Origin: Amyelois transitella
Taxonomy: Eukaryota; Arthropoda; Insecta; Lepidoptera; Pyralidae
Length of the DNA stretch: 64,000 nt
Reading direction: 5' to 3'
Assembly (NCBI RefSeq): GCF_032362555.1
Contig: NC_083512.1
Span: 8,854,001-8,918,000, forward strand
The position numbers were made by a program, and so were the translations under genes. Below, piece by piece: positions 62,651-64,000 of this stretch. The first letter of the stretch is position 1. Every line of letters starts with the position of its first letter. The notes below the pieces were generated by a model. The model saw nothing but the letters and a program-made list of their open reading frames with translations. It was not told where the DNA came from and ran no database searches.

Positions 62651-62846
62651 GGGTCACGTCTATATCCCTTGCGGGGTAAATAGAGCCAATAGTCTTGAAA
62701 AGACTGAATGGCCATAGTTGCTAGCCCATCGCCTAAAAAGGAATCCCAAGTTTGTAAGCCTATCCCTTAGTCGCCTTTTACGACATCCATGGGAAAGCGA
62801 TGGAGTGGTCCTATTCTTTTTTGTATTGGTGCCGGGAACAACACGG
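62651..62846 (+). repeat. Family A repeat upstream of POLQ
   Basis: GTCACGTCTATATCCCTTGC, GGGGTAAATAGAGCCAATAG, TTGCTAGCCCATCGCC, TTTACGACATCCATGGG and GGTGCCGGGAACAACACGG. A segment of about 60 bp in the middle is deleted relative to 31871-32129. Confidence 0.75.
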
Positions 62847-63773
62847 TTGATTGTTTTCTTGTTTCTGACAAGGGAAAATTACAAGGATTTTGATACTTCT
62901 TCTTTCCCTTAACTTATTTTAAAAATTAAAATCTAATGTGTGTTACGACCGTTTATTAGCTTGCATAAATCGATCGACTGTTTGACTTTGCATAGACGAT
63001 AAAAAGTAACAGACGGAATAAGAAAAAAGAATAGATATGAAATGAGAAAGGAGCTCTATAACAAGACGAATGAAGAGGCTCTCTTGAACAGAATCTGTTT
63101 TTCTTATTTGACCGACCGAGACCACTATGTGGTCCTTCAAGCCGGATAGTAAGCACCGAAGACAAGAACCGGACAAATGATCTCGGAAACGAACTAGCGA
63201 GACCTGACTGTTCAAGGGGCAAAGCATAGCTTATAAATAAATGAAATTTAACTTTATGAAAATGCGTTTATTATCAGTTTGCTCAGTTTCCCCAGTTAGG
63301 TACAATACAAAATCACAGTATTTTATTAATTTAATTACTGGCTGTAGTTATACATGCAACAGTACGTAAGTAAACAGATTGAACAAAACCCTCAGACCTC
63401 AGACACATTTTAATGATGGACAGAAACAAATTACAATTAAGTATATAATTTGCTTCTGTCCATTAAAGCAACAACATTCATAAGTATACCCTCGACAAAA
63501 TTGTTGAAAAACACACTTGCTTATGGTCGACCTGTCTAAATTATGATGGTATGTAATATGTTGAAGGCCTTCAGATATATATATTTTTTTAACAATTCTT
63601 TAATTTTTAAAAATGCACAACTCCTTTCCTTGCTAAGCCAGAAACACGGAATGCATGACCAGAAATAAATAAATTCATAGATATAAGACGGGTAACTGGC
63701 ATTTAAAAATATTAATTGAAAAAATCCATTTAACTTTAAAGTATGGTGCAACAAAAAATTTAAAACTGTAAGG
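62847..63773. other. Intergenic DNA, including the 3' UTR of the right-edge gene
   Basis: 62943-63230 is less AT-rich (CCGACCGAGACCACTATGTG, GCCGGATAGTAAGCACCG) and could be a solo LTR or other repeat piece; open frames there overlap on one strand and show no domain. The rest up to 63773 is probably 3' UTR of the gene ending at 63774. AATAAA is present on the minus strand near 63265. Confidence 0.35.
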
Positions 63774-64000
63774 TCATAAAGAAATCTTTGTTGCTGTTGG
63801 CTCTTTTCCTTCTGTGAGAGCCCTAGATTCGTGTATAAATGCTGCATATGTAACACCCTGAAACAAAAATAATATAATAAAAATTGTAAAAAAAATATTT
63901 GTCAAGTACTTTTTTCATTTTAATTTTGTTTGTCTAGGAATTAGCTACCTGTTGAAGTGCTGCCCTTACAAAGCCTTCATTCGCCGATACTGTTAAAGCT
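63774..64000 (-). CDS. Unidentified gene, last two coding exons
   Basis: Exon 64000-63949 (open at the edge) and exon 63857-63774 join in phase across a GT-AG intron of 91 bp. The 44-residue C-terminus reads LTVSANEGFVRAALQQ, then GVTYAAFIHESRALTEGKEP and TATKISL, then stop. It looks like a globular, well-conserved protein end rather than low complexity. I cannot name it. Its strand makes it the upstream neighbour of POLQ. Confidence 0.6.

Noticed and set aside
63536..63856. 106-codon minus frame at the right edge
   Set aside because: It reads the last exon of the edge gene in another frame and continues into AT-rich 3' UTR; the spliced frame is better supported.
1..64000. CRISPR arrays, operons, bacterial promoters or riboswitches
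   Set aside because: The sequence is a nuclear insect genome; the repeated sequences are transposons, SINEs and short duplications, not spacer arrays.

Overview
The window is eukaryotic, AT-rich and intron-bearing. Gene content, splice sites and dispersed repeats point to an insect, most likely a moth or butterfly (Lepidoptera); the species cannot be told from the sequence. Four protein-coding loci are visible: a complete RWDD1-like gene (+, 4266-6428), a complete TULP4-like tubby/WD40/SOCS gene (-, 48655 down to 9802, 15 coding exons, about 1336 aa), a complete DNA polymerase theta gene (POLQ/mus308, -, 62400 down to 50694, 9 coding exons, about 1888 aa), and the last two coding exons of an unidentified gene entering from the right edge (-, 64000 down to 63774). 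RWDD1 and TULP4 converge tail to tail. The unidentified gene, POLQ and TULP4 lie head to tail on the minus strand.

Layout. 1-3962 is a Ty1/copia-type LTR retrotransposon on the minus strand, cut by the left edge and carrying an internal deletion filled by a piece of its own LTR. 3963-6540 is RWDD1. 6541-9801 holds the convergent 3' ends and a 768-bp MITE with a 4-bp target duplication. 9802-48655 is TULP4, whose three 5'-most introns (9.3, 12.1 and 5.5 kb) are crowded with mobile DNA: a deleted LTR retrotransposon (27366-30285) nested in an older repeat, a deleted pogo-like transposon (34510-35812), a broken hAT element (43150-45267) holding a second hAT-like MITE (43261-43748), many copies of two moth-type dispersed repeats (called family A and family B here), and LINE 3' tails. 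50694-62400 is POLQ, with tRNA-derived SINEs and a GC-rich LINE-like fragment in its introns.

The most unusual signal is a set of short, decayed tandem duplications, offset by about 130-210 bp before later insertions. Two TULP4 exons and two POLQ exons each have one or more partial copies in the adjoining intron, and a noncoding tandem pair of similar size lies in TULP4 intron 1. Some copies keep recognisable reading frame. They look like relics of local tandem duplication rather than retrocopies, and they could be mistaken for alternative exons.

A second point is a small open frame in the leader of the 27-30 kb LTR element. It predicts an N-myristoylation-type start and one membrane span. 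Several near-perfect hairpins of 50-60 nt are scattered through the introns; one has a perfect 26-bp stem. Functionally, RWDD1 is expected to stabilise the DRG2 GTPase, TULP4 to be a substrate adaptor for a cullin-5/Elongin BC ubiquitin ligase, and POLQ to carry out theta-mediated end joining. Nothing in the sequence ties the three into one pathway.
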